NCBI GenBank assembly: GCA_025054615.1
Contig: JANWZO010000016.1
Span: 1-58,812, forward strand
Length of the DNA stretch: 58,812 nt
Direction: 5' to 3'
Source: Kiritimatiellia bacterium
GTDB lineage: Bacteria > Verrucomicrobiota > Kiritimatiellia > CAIVKH01
Positions 1 to 6,995 of this stretch are shown here, piece after piece; the first letter of the stretch is position 1; every line of letters begins with the position of its first letter. A program made the translations under genes and the position numbers. Under the pieces are notes generated by a model. The model ran no database searches and was not told where the DNA came from. It saw only the letters and a program-made list of their open reading frames with translations.

Positions 1-37
1 CGCCTGCACATCGTGCGGCATCGCGGGTTCAGCTTGA

Positions 38-71
38 GTGACTGGAGTTCAGACGTGTGCTCTTCCGATCT
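38..71 (+). other. Illumina TruSeq read-2 adapter (sequencing artefact)
   Basis: These 34 bases match the standard TruSeq read-2 adapter exactly, beginning GTGACTGGAGTTCAGACG and ending TCTTCCGATCT. It is library DNA, not genome. Bases 1-37 lie on the far side of the adapter from the insert and are not the usual P7 tail, so they are probably a chimeric join. True genomic sequence should begin at about base 72. Confidence 0.97.
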
Positions 72-88
72 TCCACGCCCCCGCTGCG

Positions 89-511
89 TTATTCCACGTC
101 TGCTCTGCGTCCGCCCGCGCCTGCGCTTCGTGCGCCCGCGCCGGGGCTTCGGTGCGGAAGGGCGTCGGGTCGGGCCCGAGGGGTCGGGGGCGGGTGGGGT
201 GGGGGGGGTGGGGGGGGGGGGGGCGGAGCTGGCGGTGGCGCCGGGGCCGCAGCGGGCGCGGCTGCGGAGGCCTCGCTTTCCAAAACGAGAATCGGCTGGC
301 CGACTCGGGCTTTGGCGCCTTCTTTGACCAAGACCTGGGCCACCACGCCGCCGGCCGGAGAGGGAATCTCGACGGTGGCTTTGCCCGTCTCCATTTCCAA
401 AATCGGTTGGTCCGGCTTTACCGTGTCGCCGACTTTGACGAGCACGCGGACGACATCGCCGGTATCGACATTTTCGCCGAGCGAGGGGAGTTTGATTTCG
501 ATGGCAGCCAT
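89..511 (-). pseudogene. aceF: Pyruvate dehydrogenase E2 (dihydrolipoyl acetyltransferase), N-terminal fragment
   Basis: This is the start of the E2 acyltransferase of the pyruvate dehydrogenase complex, which carries acetyl groups on a lipoyl arm. Residues 1-77 form one lipoyl domain (MAAIEIKLPSLGEN, then EMETGKATVEIPSPAGG with the lipoylated Lys). An Ala/Pro linker follows that becomes poly-Pro. The frame stops at base 89, just inside the adapter junction, before any subunit-binding or catalytic domain. A functional E2 has over 400 residues, so this is a fragment caused by the contig edge and probably by a length error in the G tract, not a natural short gene. The start lies 13 bases after the aceE stop, so the two genes form an operon. 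The symbol is inferred from the aceE neighbour; the fragment alone could belong to another 2-oxoacid dehydrogenase. Confidence 0.8.
181..225. repeat. G-rich low-complexity tract in the E2 linker
   Basis: The tract is almost pure G on the plus strand, with runs of 8 and 13 G. Read on the minus strand it encodes poly-proline inside the Ala/Pro linker that follows the lipoyl domain. Such linkers are real in E2 proteins, but homopolymers of this length next to an adapter are prone to length errors. This is the likely site of a frame slip in the E2 gene. Confidence 0.7.
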
Positions 512-524
512 GTTCGTCTCCAGA

Positions 525-3200
525 TCAATCGGTCAGAGGGTTCGGCTTGGACGGGTTGATGTCGAGTTGACGGATCGCCTGCGCGAGGACCTTCCGTTCC
601 ATCTGGCCGGCGCGGACCAGTTGGGTCAGGACCGCAAGCGTGATGTAGCGGGCGTCCACTTCAAAAAAGTCGCGAAGCTTCGCGCGCGTTTCGCTGCGGC
701 CAAAACCTTCCGTGCCCAGGTTGTACATCGGCCGATTAACCCACCGCTGGATCGAATCCGGCAACATCTTGACATAATCGGAGGCGGCCACGATAACTCC
801 CTCGGTGTTGTTCAGGCATTGGGAAACATAGGGGACTTTGGGCGGCTCCTCTGGATTGAGTAAATTAAACCGATCGGCTTCCATTGCGTCCCGCCGCAGT
901 TCTTTGTAGCTGGTGACCGACCAAACGTCCGCCGCGACTCCGTAGGATTCAGCGAGCATGGCTTGTGCCTTCACGACCTCGTTGAGGATGGTGCCGCTTC
1001 CCAGAATTTGGGCCCGATACTTTGCGTTCCCAAGACTTGCCGGCTTGAAGAGGTACATGCCCTTGAGAATCCCCTCTTCGGCCCCTGTGGGCATCGGGGG
1101 CATCGCGTAATTTTCATTATAAAGAGTGAGGTAGTAAAAAATGCTTTCGCCGTTGACGTACATACGGCGGATGCCTTCCCGGATGATGACCGCCATTTCA
1201 TAGGCATAGGCAGGGTCGTAACTCATCAGGTTCGGCACCGGGTAGGCGAGCAGGTGGCTGTGGCCGTCCTGATGTTGCAGTCCCTCGCCGTTGAGCGTGG
1301 TTCGACCTGCCGTGCCCCCCAGCAGGAAGCCGCGGCAGCGACTGTCGCCCGCGAGCCAGACCAGGTCGCCGACCCGCTGCATTCCGAACATGGAGTAGTA
1401 GATGTAGAAGGGGATCGTATTGACGCCGTGATTGGCGTACGCTGTGCCGGCGGCAATAAATGAACTGATCGAACCGGCCTCGTTGATGCCCTCCTCGAGG
1501 ATCTGTCCGTCCTTGGCCTCCTTGTAGTAAAGGAGACTCTCCGCATCGACAGGCTCGTACAGTTGCCCAACGTGCGAATAGATCCCGATCTGCCGGAACA
1601 GGGATTCCATGCCAAATGTGCGGGCCTCATCGGGAACGATGGGGACGATCAGCTTTCCGACATGGGGATCTTTTACAATCTTCGAGAGCAGCCGAACGAA
1701 GGCCATCGTGGTGGAAACCTCGCGGCCTTCTGTGCCTTTCGCGAATTCGGCGAAGACGTCGTCTTCGGGCATCGTGATGGGTTTGGCGCGGACCGTTCGC
1801 TTGGGCAGGAAGCCGCCGAGGGCCCGCCGCCTTTCCATCAGGTACTTCATTTCGAGGCTGTCCTTGGCGGGCCGGTAGAAGGGAGCAGACGCGATATCGT
1901 CCTCGGAGATCGGGATGTCGAATCGGCGACGGAATTCACGCAGCTCTTCTTCATTGAGCTTCTTCTGCTGGTGCGTGATGTTTTTGCCCTCGCCAGCCTC
2001 GCCGAGACCATATCCCTTGATCGTGCGCGCGAGGATTACGCTTGGCGCGCCCTTGTGGTTCACGGCGGCGCGATAGGCCGCGTAGATTTTTTCTGGATCA
2101 TGTCCGCCCAGGCGCAGCCTGGTGAGCTGCTCGTCGCTCAGGTGTTCAACGAGCTTCAAGGTCTCCGGATACTTTCCAAAAAAGTGTTTTCGGATGTAGT
2201 CGCCGGATTCTGTCGCATACTTTTGGAATTCCCCGTCAACGACCTCGCCCATGCGCTTGACCAGATGGCCGGTCTTGTCCGCGGCGAAGAGGGGATCCCA
2301 GTCGCTGCCCCAGATGACCTTGATGACATTCCAGCCCACGCCCCGGAACACGGCTTCCAATTCCTGAATGATCTGGCCGTTGCCGCGCACGGGGCCGTCG
2401 AGGCGCTGAAGGTTGCAGTTGATGACAAAGATGAGGTTGTCGAGTTGCTCGCGGGCAGCCAGGGAAATGGCGCCAAGCGTCTCCGGTTCGTCGCACTCGC
2501 CATCTCCGAGGAACGCCCACACCTTCTGGTCCGATTTCTTTTTCAACCCTCGGTCCTCGAGGTAGCGGATAAATCGAGCATGGTAGATGGCGGTGATGGG
2601 CCCGAGGCCCATGGAAACGGTCGGGAATTCCCAGAAATCCGGCATCAACCACGGGTGGGGGTAGGAGGAGAGTCCCCCGCCCTTGGAGAGCTCACGGCGA
2701 AAATTCTCCAAGTTCTCCCGTGAAAGTCGCCCTTCCAAAAACGCTCTTGCATAGATTCCCGGCGATGCGTGTCCCTGGAAATAGACAAAGTCCGGTTCCT
2801 GCGTTTCGCTCCGTCCGCGGAAAAAGTGATTGAAACCGACCTCATACAGCGTTGCGCTGGACGCAAACGTCGAGATATGGCCGCCAATGCTGCTGTCGGC
2901 GCGGTTCGCGCGCACCACCATCGCCATCGCATTCCACCGCACGAGACTTTTGATGCGACGCTCCAACTCGCGGTCGCCGGGATATGGGGGTTGCAGGTGC
3001 GCGGGAATGGTATTCGTGTAGGGCGTAACCGAAGTTACCGGCAGCCTGACGCCCATCCGTTGGGCGTGCTGCTGCAGGTCGCTCAACAGGTTGGCAACAC
3101 GGTCCGGACCGCGGGAGTAGTACACGTCTTCCAACGAATCCAGCCAGTCTCGCGTCTCCAGTTGCTCGAGTTGCTCCGGGCTCAGATCGGAATCACTCAT
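525..3200 (-). CDS. aceE: Pyruvate dehydrogenase E1 component, homodimeric type
   Basis: This is the thiamine-diphosphate enzyme that decarboxylates pyruvate and passes the acetyl group to the E2 lipoyl arm, feeding acetyl-CoA to the TCA cycle. The 891 residues match the length of the homodimeric (E. coli-type) E1. Visible motifs are the ThDP/Mg site GDGECDEPETLG near residue 230, VNCNLQRLDGPVRGNG-like sequence just after it, and DGHSHLLAYPVPN in the C-terminal half. The start at 3200 (MSDSDLSPEQLEQ) is preferred over an in-frame ATG 57 bases upstream because GAAGGGAAC lies about 8 bases before it and the extra N-terminus looks non-coding. The E2 gene follows after 13 bases. Confidence 0.97.
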   Translation of the reverse strand: MSDSDLSPEQLEQLETRDWLDSLEDVYYSRGPDRVANLLSDLQQHAQRMGVRLPVTSVTPYTNTIPAHLQPPYPGDRELERRIKSLVRWNAMAMVVRANRADSSIGGHISTFASSATLYEVGFNHFFRGRSETQEPDFVYFQGHASPGIYARAFLEGRLSRENLENFRRELSKGGGLSSYPHPWLMPDFWEFPTVSMGLGPITAIYHARFIRYLEDRGLKKKSDQKVWAFLGDGECDEPETLGAISLAAREQLDNLIFVINCNLQRLDGPVRGNGQIIQELEAVFRGVGWNVIKVIWGSDWDPLFAADKTGHLVKRMGEVVDGEFQKYATESGDYIRKHFFGKYPETLKLVEHLSDEQLTRLRLGGHDPEKIYAAYRAAVNHKGAPSVILARTIKGYGLGEAGEGKNITHQQKKLNEEELREFRRRFDIPISEDDIASAPFYRPAKDSLEMKYLMERRRALGGFLPKRTVRAKPITMPEDDVFAEFAKGTEGREVSTTMAFVRLLSKIVKDPHVGKLIVPIVPDEARTFGMESLFRQIGIYSHVGQLYEPVDAESLLYYKEAKDGQILEEGINEAGSISSFIAAGTAYANHGVNTIPFYIYYSMFGMQRVGDLVWLAGDSRCRGFLLGGTAGRTTLNGEGLQHQDGHSHLLAYPVPNLMSYDPAYAYEMAVIIREGIRRMYVNGESIFYYLTLYNENYAMPPMPTGAEEGILKGMYLFKPASLGNAKYRAQILGSGTILNEVVKAQAMLAESYGVAADVWSVTSYKELRRDAMEADRFNLLNPEEPPKVPYVSQCLNNTEGVIVAASDYVKMLPDSIQRWVNRPMYNLGTEGFGRSETRAKLRDFFEVDARYITLAVLTQLVRAGQMERKVLAQAIRQLDINPSKPNPLTD

Positions 3201-3316
3201 CGGTGAAGTTCCCTTCTTTCGGCATGCGAACGTACGGGCACCCAGCCCAAAACGCAAGTCTGAGGCGTTCTTTCAGCCTGCTGATTTCGTTGGGCTGCCC
3301 ATGATAAAAAAATGGC

Positions 3317-3694
3317 ATGACAGAACATCAACAAGCACGAATTTGCGGACGAATCAAAGCCTTCCGATATGCCATCAGGGGCATCGGCTTGCTGCTCACG
3401 CATCATGTCCACGGCCGAATCCACGCCGTGGCTGCCGTGCTAACCATATTGCTTGGGGCCTGGTTCCGAATCGAGCGCGCCGAATGGATGGCGGTCGCCC
3501 TGAGCATTGGGTTGGTCCTGGCTGCCGAGGCCATAAACAGCGCCCTGGAGGAGCTGGCAGACGCACTGCATCCCGGCCATCATCCCGCCATCGGACGCGC
3601 AAAAGACCTTGCCGCCGGAGGCGTTCTCGCGGCTTCTATTGCGGCCGCTGCCGTCGGAGGACTGGTTTTTGTGCCGAGGCTCCTTGCGCTCTAG
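3317..3694 (+). CDS. dgkA: Diacylglycerol/undecaprenol kinase (DgkA family)
   Basis: A small membrane kinase of 125 residues that phosphorylates diacylglycerol or undecaprenol, recycling lipid carriers of the envelope. The family signature is clear: EAINSALEELADAL at residues 71-84 and GRAKDLAAGGVL at 93-104, which include the conserved Glu, Asn and Lys-Asp of the active site. Three hydrophobic stretches (about 33-50, 56-74 and 100-120) fit the three-helix fold. The substrate cannot be told from sequence; outside Proteobacteria this family is often an undecaprenol kinase. It is transcribed divergently from aceE across 116 bases. No good Shine-Dalgarno sequence is visible at the chosen start. 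Confidence 0.92.
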   Translation: MTEHQQARICGRIKAFRYAIRGIGLLLTHHVHGRIHAVAAVLTILLGAWFRIERAEWMAVALSIGLVLAAEAINSALEELADALHPGHHPAIGRAKDLAAGGVLAASIAAAAVGGLVFVPRLLAL

Positions 3695-3727
3695 ATTGAA
3701 CCCGGCTCACGCGCGGCCCATTGACGC

Positions 3728-3759
3728 GGAAGCGCCGACATCGCCCCGCGTCGGCTTCC
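3728..3759. terminator. Hairpin between convergent dgkA and DUF4380-like gene
   Basis: GGAAG-CG-CCGAC pairs with GTCGG-CTTCC around a 10-base loop, leaving a 2-base bulge. It lies between two convergent genes, where a bidirectional terminator would be expected. There is no T tract, so the call rests on stem and position only. Confidence 0.3.
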
Positions 3760-3832
3760 ATTCGTCGAACTCCTCCATCCGAGGGCTCTTTCGATTCGGA
3801 ATACGGCCGGGATCCTGCCAAGGCTGATGAAT

Positions 3833-4768
3833 TTAGCCCGTGCGCCGCGGGAGTTTCTGACACTCCGCCAGAAGTTCGGGCACGGCAGCGTCTAGCGCGC
3901 TTTCCGAGAAATCCGTGATGACATGGTCCGAAAGACCCCAATGCTCGACGTGAACGACGCGCGCACCCGGCTTGATCGCGGTTAGCGGACCCAGCGACTC
4001 GGTTTCCAACATGTCCGCGTTGGTGAACACCTCCGCATTGCATCCCATGTCGGGGTATACCGCGGCCGGGTCGAATTCATGGCGCTTGATGAAGGTGCCA
4101 AAAGGCAGCGCGTAGAGGATCCACCCTAGCGACGACCGGACCCCAATTTTTTGCGGCGATGTCGCTTGTCGGTCCTGGCGCATGAGAATGTAGCGCTCGC
4201 CCCACGTAAACCGTGCGTCATTCATTTTCGTGTATTTCCACAATACTAGGGGGCGAGCGGGGAGCAGGTTCTTTTGATGGCTGCCATAAGGCTCTTGCGG
4301 CAGGATAGCGGTTCCGCCTGGGGCCATCACGGAAAGCGCCCACGGAGCGACTGTCCACGTTTTCCGGCTTCGGTTTGTGAGGGTGTGCTCCACGCGGACG
4401 CTGCCACGGACCAGCCGGATCGCCATCGATTTTTGCAGGCCGCTGGGCGAGTCCGGTTTTTGGAGGAGCGTCAAAACGTCGCCTTTCCAAGTCCACTCAA
4501 CAGGTGAATTGTCGGGAGCGTAGGAAAGCGGTTTGGATTCAGGCGCGATCCAGAGTCGGTGCCCTCCGTAAATCCGCCAGGATTTTCCCCCTTGAAGCCC
4601 CTGCTGATCCGGGTACTCGTGGAACACGTTCGCTCCTCCAACCCGGCCGTAGCGGATCACGCGCGGTCCCACATCCGTCGTGACCACCAGTTCGCTGCGT
4701 CCATCTGTCAGTCGCACACAGTTCGGCCAGCCGCCGTAAGCCATTTGATCACAAGAAATTTTACTCAT
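3833..4768 (-). CDS. DUF4380-like protein, possible sugar-binding beta-sandwich
   Basis: A protein of 311 residues without a signal peptide. It resembles the DUF4380 family, related to the galactose-mutarotase-like fold. Recognisable stretches are DVGPRVIRYG near the N-terminus, YGGHRLWIAPES around residue 65, and the C-terminal MLETESLGPLTAIKPG followed by HVEHWGL, which is typical of these proteins. The function of the family is unknown; members often occur in genomes rich in polysaccharide degradation. The start could also be at 4780 or 4783; 4768 (MSKISCDQ) is chosen because the added residues show no conservation pattern I recognise. It is convergent with dgkA and divergent from the secreted gene at 4879. 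Confidence 0.7.
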   Translation of the reverse strand: MSKISCDQMAYGGWPNCVRLTDGRSELVVTTDVGPRVIRYGRVGGANVFHEYPDQQGLQGGKSWRIYGGHRLWIAPESKPLSYAPDNSPVEWTWKGDVLTLLQKPDSPSGLQKSMAIRLVRGSVRVEHTLTNRSRKTWTVAPWALSVMAPGGTAILPQEPYGSHQKNLLPARPLVLWKYTKMNDARFTWGERYILMRQDRQATSPQKIGVRSSLGWILYALPFGTFIKRHEFDPAAVYPDMGCNAEVFTNADMLETESLGPLTAIKPGARVVHVEHWGLSDHVITDFSESALDAAVPELLAECQKLPRRTG

Positions 4769-4878
4769 TTTGTTCACCATCATTTTTTATTTTGCAGGAC
4801 TTTTTTATCTCGCACGACCTGATTCCGTTGGCGCAAGCCCTGACTTGGCAAACCGCATGTGACGGGTATGTTTTAGGT

Positions 4879-6051
4879 ATGCGAATTCGTTTTCTTGTGG
4901 CGTTTCTTATCCTTTGCTCTGGCTCCTTGTGGGCGGAAACGGAGCCACAGTCTCCCGCCCGCTTTGATTTGCGGCGGCCGAGGCCACCGCCTGTCTACAG
5001 TGGCCGGGCAGCAATTCATGAGACGCCCATTCAGGTCGCGCCGCCAGTCGAACAGCCTGAACCGGAGGGAACCGTTGTTGAGCCTACTTTCGTTCCTCAA
5101 AGGCCGACGGACGAACGGCGTCGACCGAGAATGATTCCGGCGCCGACCGAACCGCCGCCGCAGGATTCATCCCTGCTTCCGATCCGAAGATCCGGTCGGG
5201 ACCGGCTTCGTCGGGAGGATTCGTTGCAATCACCGAACGATTCGGGGTGGGGGTGGCTGGCAAACGATATCGCCACCAACCGCGCCCGCAGAGCGGAGGC
5301 GGAGGCTAAAAATCGCGAGGCAGAAGAGGGCACTGAGGATGAAGAGGCCGCGATTTCAGACGAAGCCCGCGCCGCCCTTGCAGGTACGACGAACGCAGAT
5401 CCCTTCGCCCGTTCCGCGATGATCGAATTTCGCGACCCCGCTCGGCGGCCGGAGAATGCGAGCCGCGATCCCCAATCGCGGGAGCGCGAAGGCGACGAGC
5501 TCGAAAGCGAAGATAGGCGAGATCTGGCAAAATTCGAAAACCTCGGCACGGACGCGGTCGATGAGGCTGCACAGCCGCGCGATCGCTGGTCGCCCCTGTT
5601 GGTGGATCAGGCTCCCTCGTTTGGCTTTCGCGTCGATACCCCGCGTTACGATGCCGGCTTGTCAAGCCTTTCGACGCCGCTCGAAAGTATCCGTCGGGAG
5701 GCGGCGCAACGAGAGCCGGAGCGCAAAGCGGACCCGCTGCGATCTTTTGAATTTCCGTTCTCGGCGCGGGAGGGAGTCTCTGCGATTTCTTCGGATTCGC
5801 CCTTCAGCGCGTTGCGGGGCGCGGGCGGTTCACCCATGGTTTCAGATTCACATTCTTCGCCCTGGCGGGGTGCGTCATTCACGCCGTTCCAGCTCGCTCC
5901 CACGGATCTCGCCCCGACGCCGGCCCCGGTGTTTTCCGCGACAATTTCCCAGCCCTTTTCCACTCCTGCCACACCGCCTTCCCCCGCCTCGTCGCTGGGC
6001 GGGATGGATCGGGACCACGAACGCGCCGTGCCGCGTGCGTTGCCCTGGTAG
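4879..6051 (+). CDS. Secreted protein of unknown function, charged and Pro-rich
   Basis: I do not recognise this 390-residue protein. It begins with a clear Sec signal peptide (MRIRFLVAFLILCSGSLWA, likely cut after LWA). The rest has no obvious folded domain: residues 20-130 are rich in Pro, Arg and Glu, residues 130-240 are strongly charged (EAEAKNREAEEGTEDEEAA), and the C-terminus is Ser/Pro/Phe-rich with repeated short pieces such as SPFSAL and SSPWRGASF. The composition suggests a disordered periplasmic or envelope protein. An upstream in-frame ATG at 4792 would bury the signal peptide behind 29 residues, so 4879 is chosen. The gene is convergent with purQ. Confidence 0.65.
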   Translation: MRIRFLVAFLILCSGSLWAETEPQSPARFDLRRPRPPPVYSGRAAIHETPIQVAPPVEQPEPEGTVVEPTFVPQRPTDERRRPRMIPAPTEPPPQDSSLLPIRRSGRDRLRREDSLQSPNDSGWGWLANDIATNRARRAEAEAKNREAEEGTEDEEAAISDEARAALAGTTNADPFARSAMIEFRDPARRPENASRDPQSREREGDELESEDRRDLAKFENLGTDAVDEAAQPRDRWSPLLVDQAPSFGFRVDTPRYDAGLSSLSTPLESIRREAAQREPERKADPLRSFEFPFSAREGVSAISSDSPFSALRGAGGSPMVSDSHSSPWRGASFTPFQLAPTDLAPTPAPVFSATISQPFSTPATPPSPASSLGGMDRDHERAVPRALPW

Positions 6052-6094
6052 CGCGATTGCCCGACCCGACTGGCCCACGCAACGATCGAACGGC

Positions 6095-6895
6095 TCAGGA
6101 TGCGCGGAGATAATTGACCGCGTTGATGAAAATAGAGAGCCCGGATCCGTATTCCGGCAGGGCGCCTCGCACTTTTTGAAAGTCCCAGTGAGGGTGATTT
6201 TCAGGAAACAGATACGCCTCCGGGTGCGGCATCAGCCCGAAGACGCGGCCGGTGGGATCGCACAGGCCGGCGATCGCCTTGACGGATCCGTTTGGGTTGT
6301 GGGGGAATCTTTGCGTCGGTTTGTTCGTTGTCGGATCGACATATCGGCATACGGCCAGTTTTTTGCGCTGGATCGCGGCGAGAACTGAAGACGAGGCGGG
6401 GTAAAGACGCCCCTCCCCATGCCGGACCGGCAGATCCATCTCGGTCAGTCCACGCGTGAAGATGCAGGGAGAGTGGGGTTCGAAGCGGACGCGGACCCAC
6501 CGGTTGAGGAAATGCCCGCAGGCGTTCTGCATCAGCGAGACCGTCGGCTCGAACAGGTCAGCGCCGAGGCCAGGCAACAGTCCGAGCTTGGTGAGAATCT
6601 GGAATCCATTACAAACGCCGAGGATGATTCCGCCCCGCTCGAGGAATGCGCGCAGCTCTCCGCCCAGCCGCGTCCGGAGCCGGTTGGCAAAAACCAGCCC
6701 TGAGCCCATGTGGTCGCCAAATGAAAAACCGCCAATGAGCATCAAACCGGCCGCCTGACGCAACGGCGTCGGGTCTTCGATGACGTCGTGCAGGTGGGCC
6801 AACCGCGGCTCGGCGCCGGCGAGCCGCCAGGCGTGCGCCGACTCGGCTTCGCAATTCAGTCCATAACCGGTAAGGATTAGGATCGGGGGCCGCAT
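6095..6895 (-). CDS. purQ: Phosphoribosylformylglycinamidine synthase, glutaminase subunit PurQ
   Basis: The glutaminase subunit supplies ammonia to PurL for step four of purine synthesis. The 266 residues form a class I glutamine amidotransferase: GGFSFGDHMGSG near residue 55, the nucleophile Cys95 in GVCNGFQIL, and the catalytic His-Glu in MPHPEAYLFPENHPHW near the C-terminus. It lies 100 bases after the PurSL gene, on the same strand. The start at 6895 (MRPPILILTGYG) fits the family. An ATG at 6934 would add 13 residues read from the palindrome array upstream and is unlikely. The array (6897-6976) fills nearly all of the gap between purL and purQ. Confidence 0.95.
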   Translation of the reverse strand: MRPPILILTGYGLNCEAESAHAWRLAGAEPRLAHLHDVIEDPTPLRQAAGLMLIGGFSFGDHMGSGLVFANRLRTRLGGELRAFLERGGIILGVCNGFQILTKLGLLPGLGADLFEPTVSLMQNACGHFLNRWVRVRFEPHSPCIFTRGLTEMDLPVRHGEGRLYPASSSVLAAIQRKKLAVCRYVDPTTNKPTQRFPHNPNGSVKAIAGLCDPTGRVFGLMPHPEAYLFPENHPHWDFQKVRGALPEYGSGLSIFINAVNYLRAS

Positions 6896-6896
6896 G

Positions 6897-6976
6897 GTTT
6901 CATGCCCTGTAAAAACGGCGTTCGAAATTTCCATCCTCTGTAAAAACGGCGCGGACCGGCTTCCATGCTATGGAAA
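6897..6976 (+). repeat. Three phased 17-bp palindromes between purL and purQ
   Basis: Three units of one imperfect palindrome are centred at 6905, 6936 and 6968, so the spacing is 31 and 32 bp. On the plus strand they read GTTTCATGCCCTGTAAA, TTTCCATCCTCTGTAAA and CTTCCATGCTATGGAAA; two are followed by AACGGCG-like spacers. The same unit recurs at 22930-23009 and 52601-52648. The best-conserved unit, preceded by CCGG, is the one farthest from purQ. The array's direction is therefore opposite to the flanking genes, unlike the other two loci. Confidence 0.85.
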
Positions 6977-6995
6977 TGTTGAATCATAAAAAAAC

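Noticed and set aside
57-863. Long plus-strand open frame rich in Gly opposite the E2 and aceE genes
   Set aside because: It begins inside the adapter and its Gly run is the reverse of the poly-Pro linker. It has no similarity to a real protein and shadows two clear minus-strand genes.
1563-2723. 386-codon plus-strand open frame opposite aceE
   Set aside because: It is an antisense shadow caused by high GC; aceE has all its motifs on the other strand.
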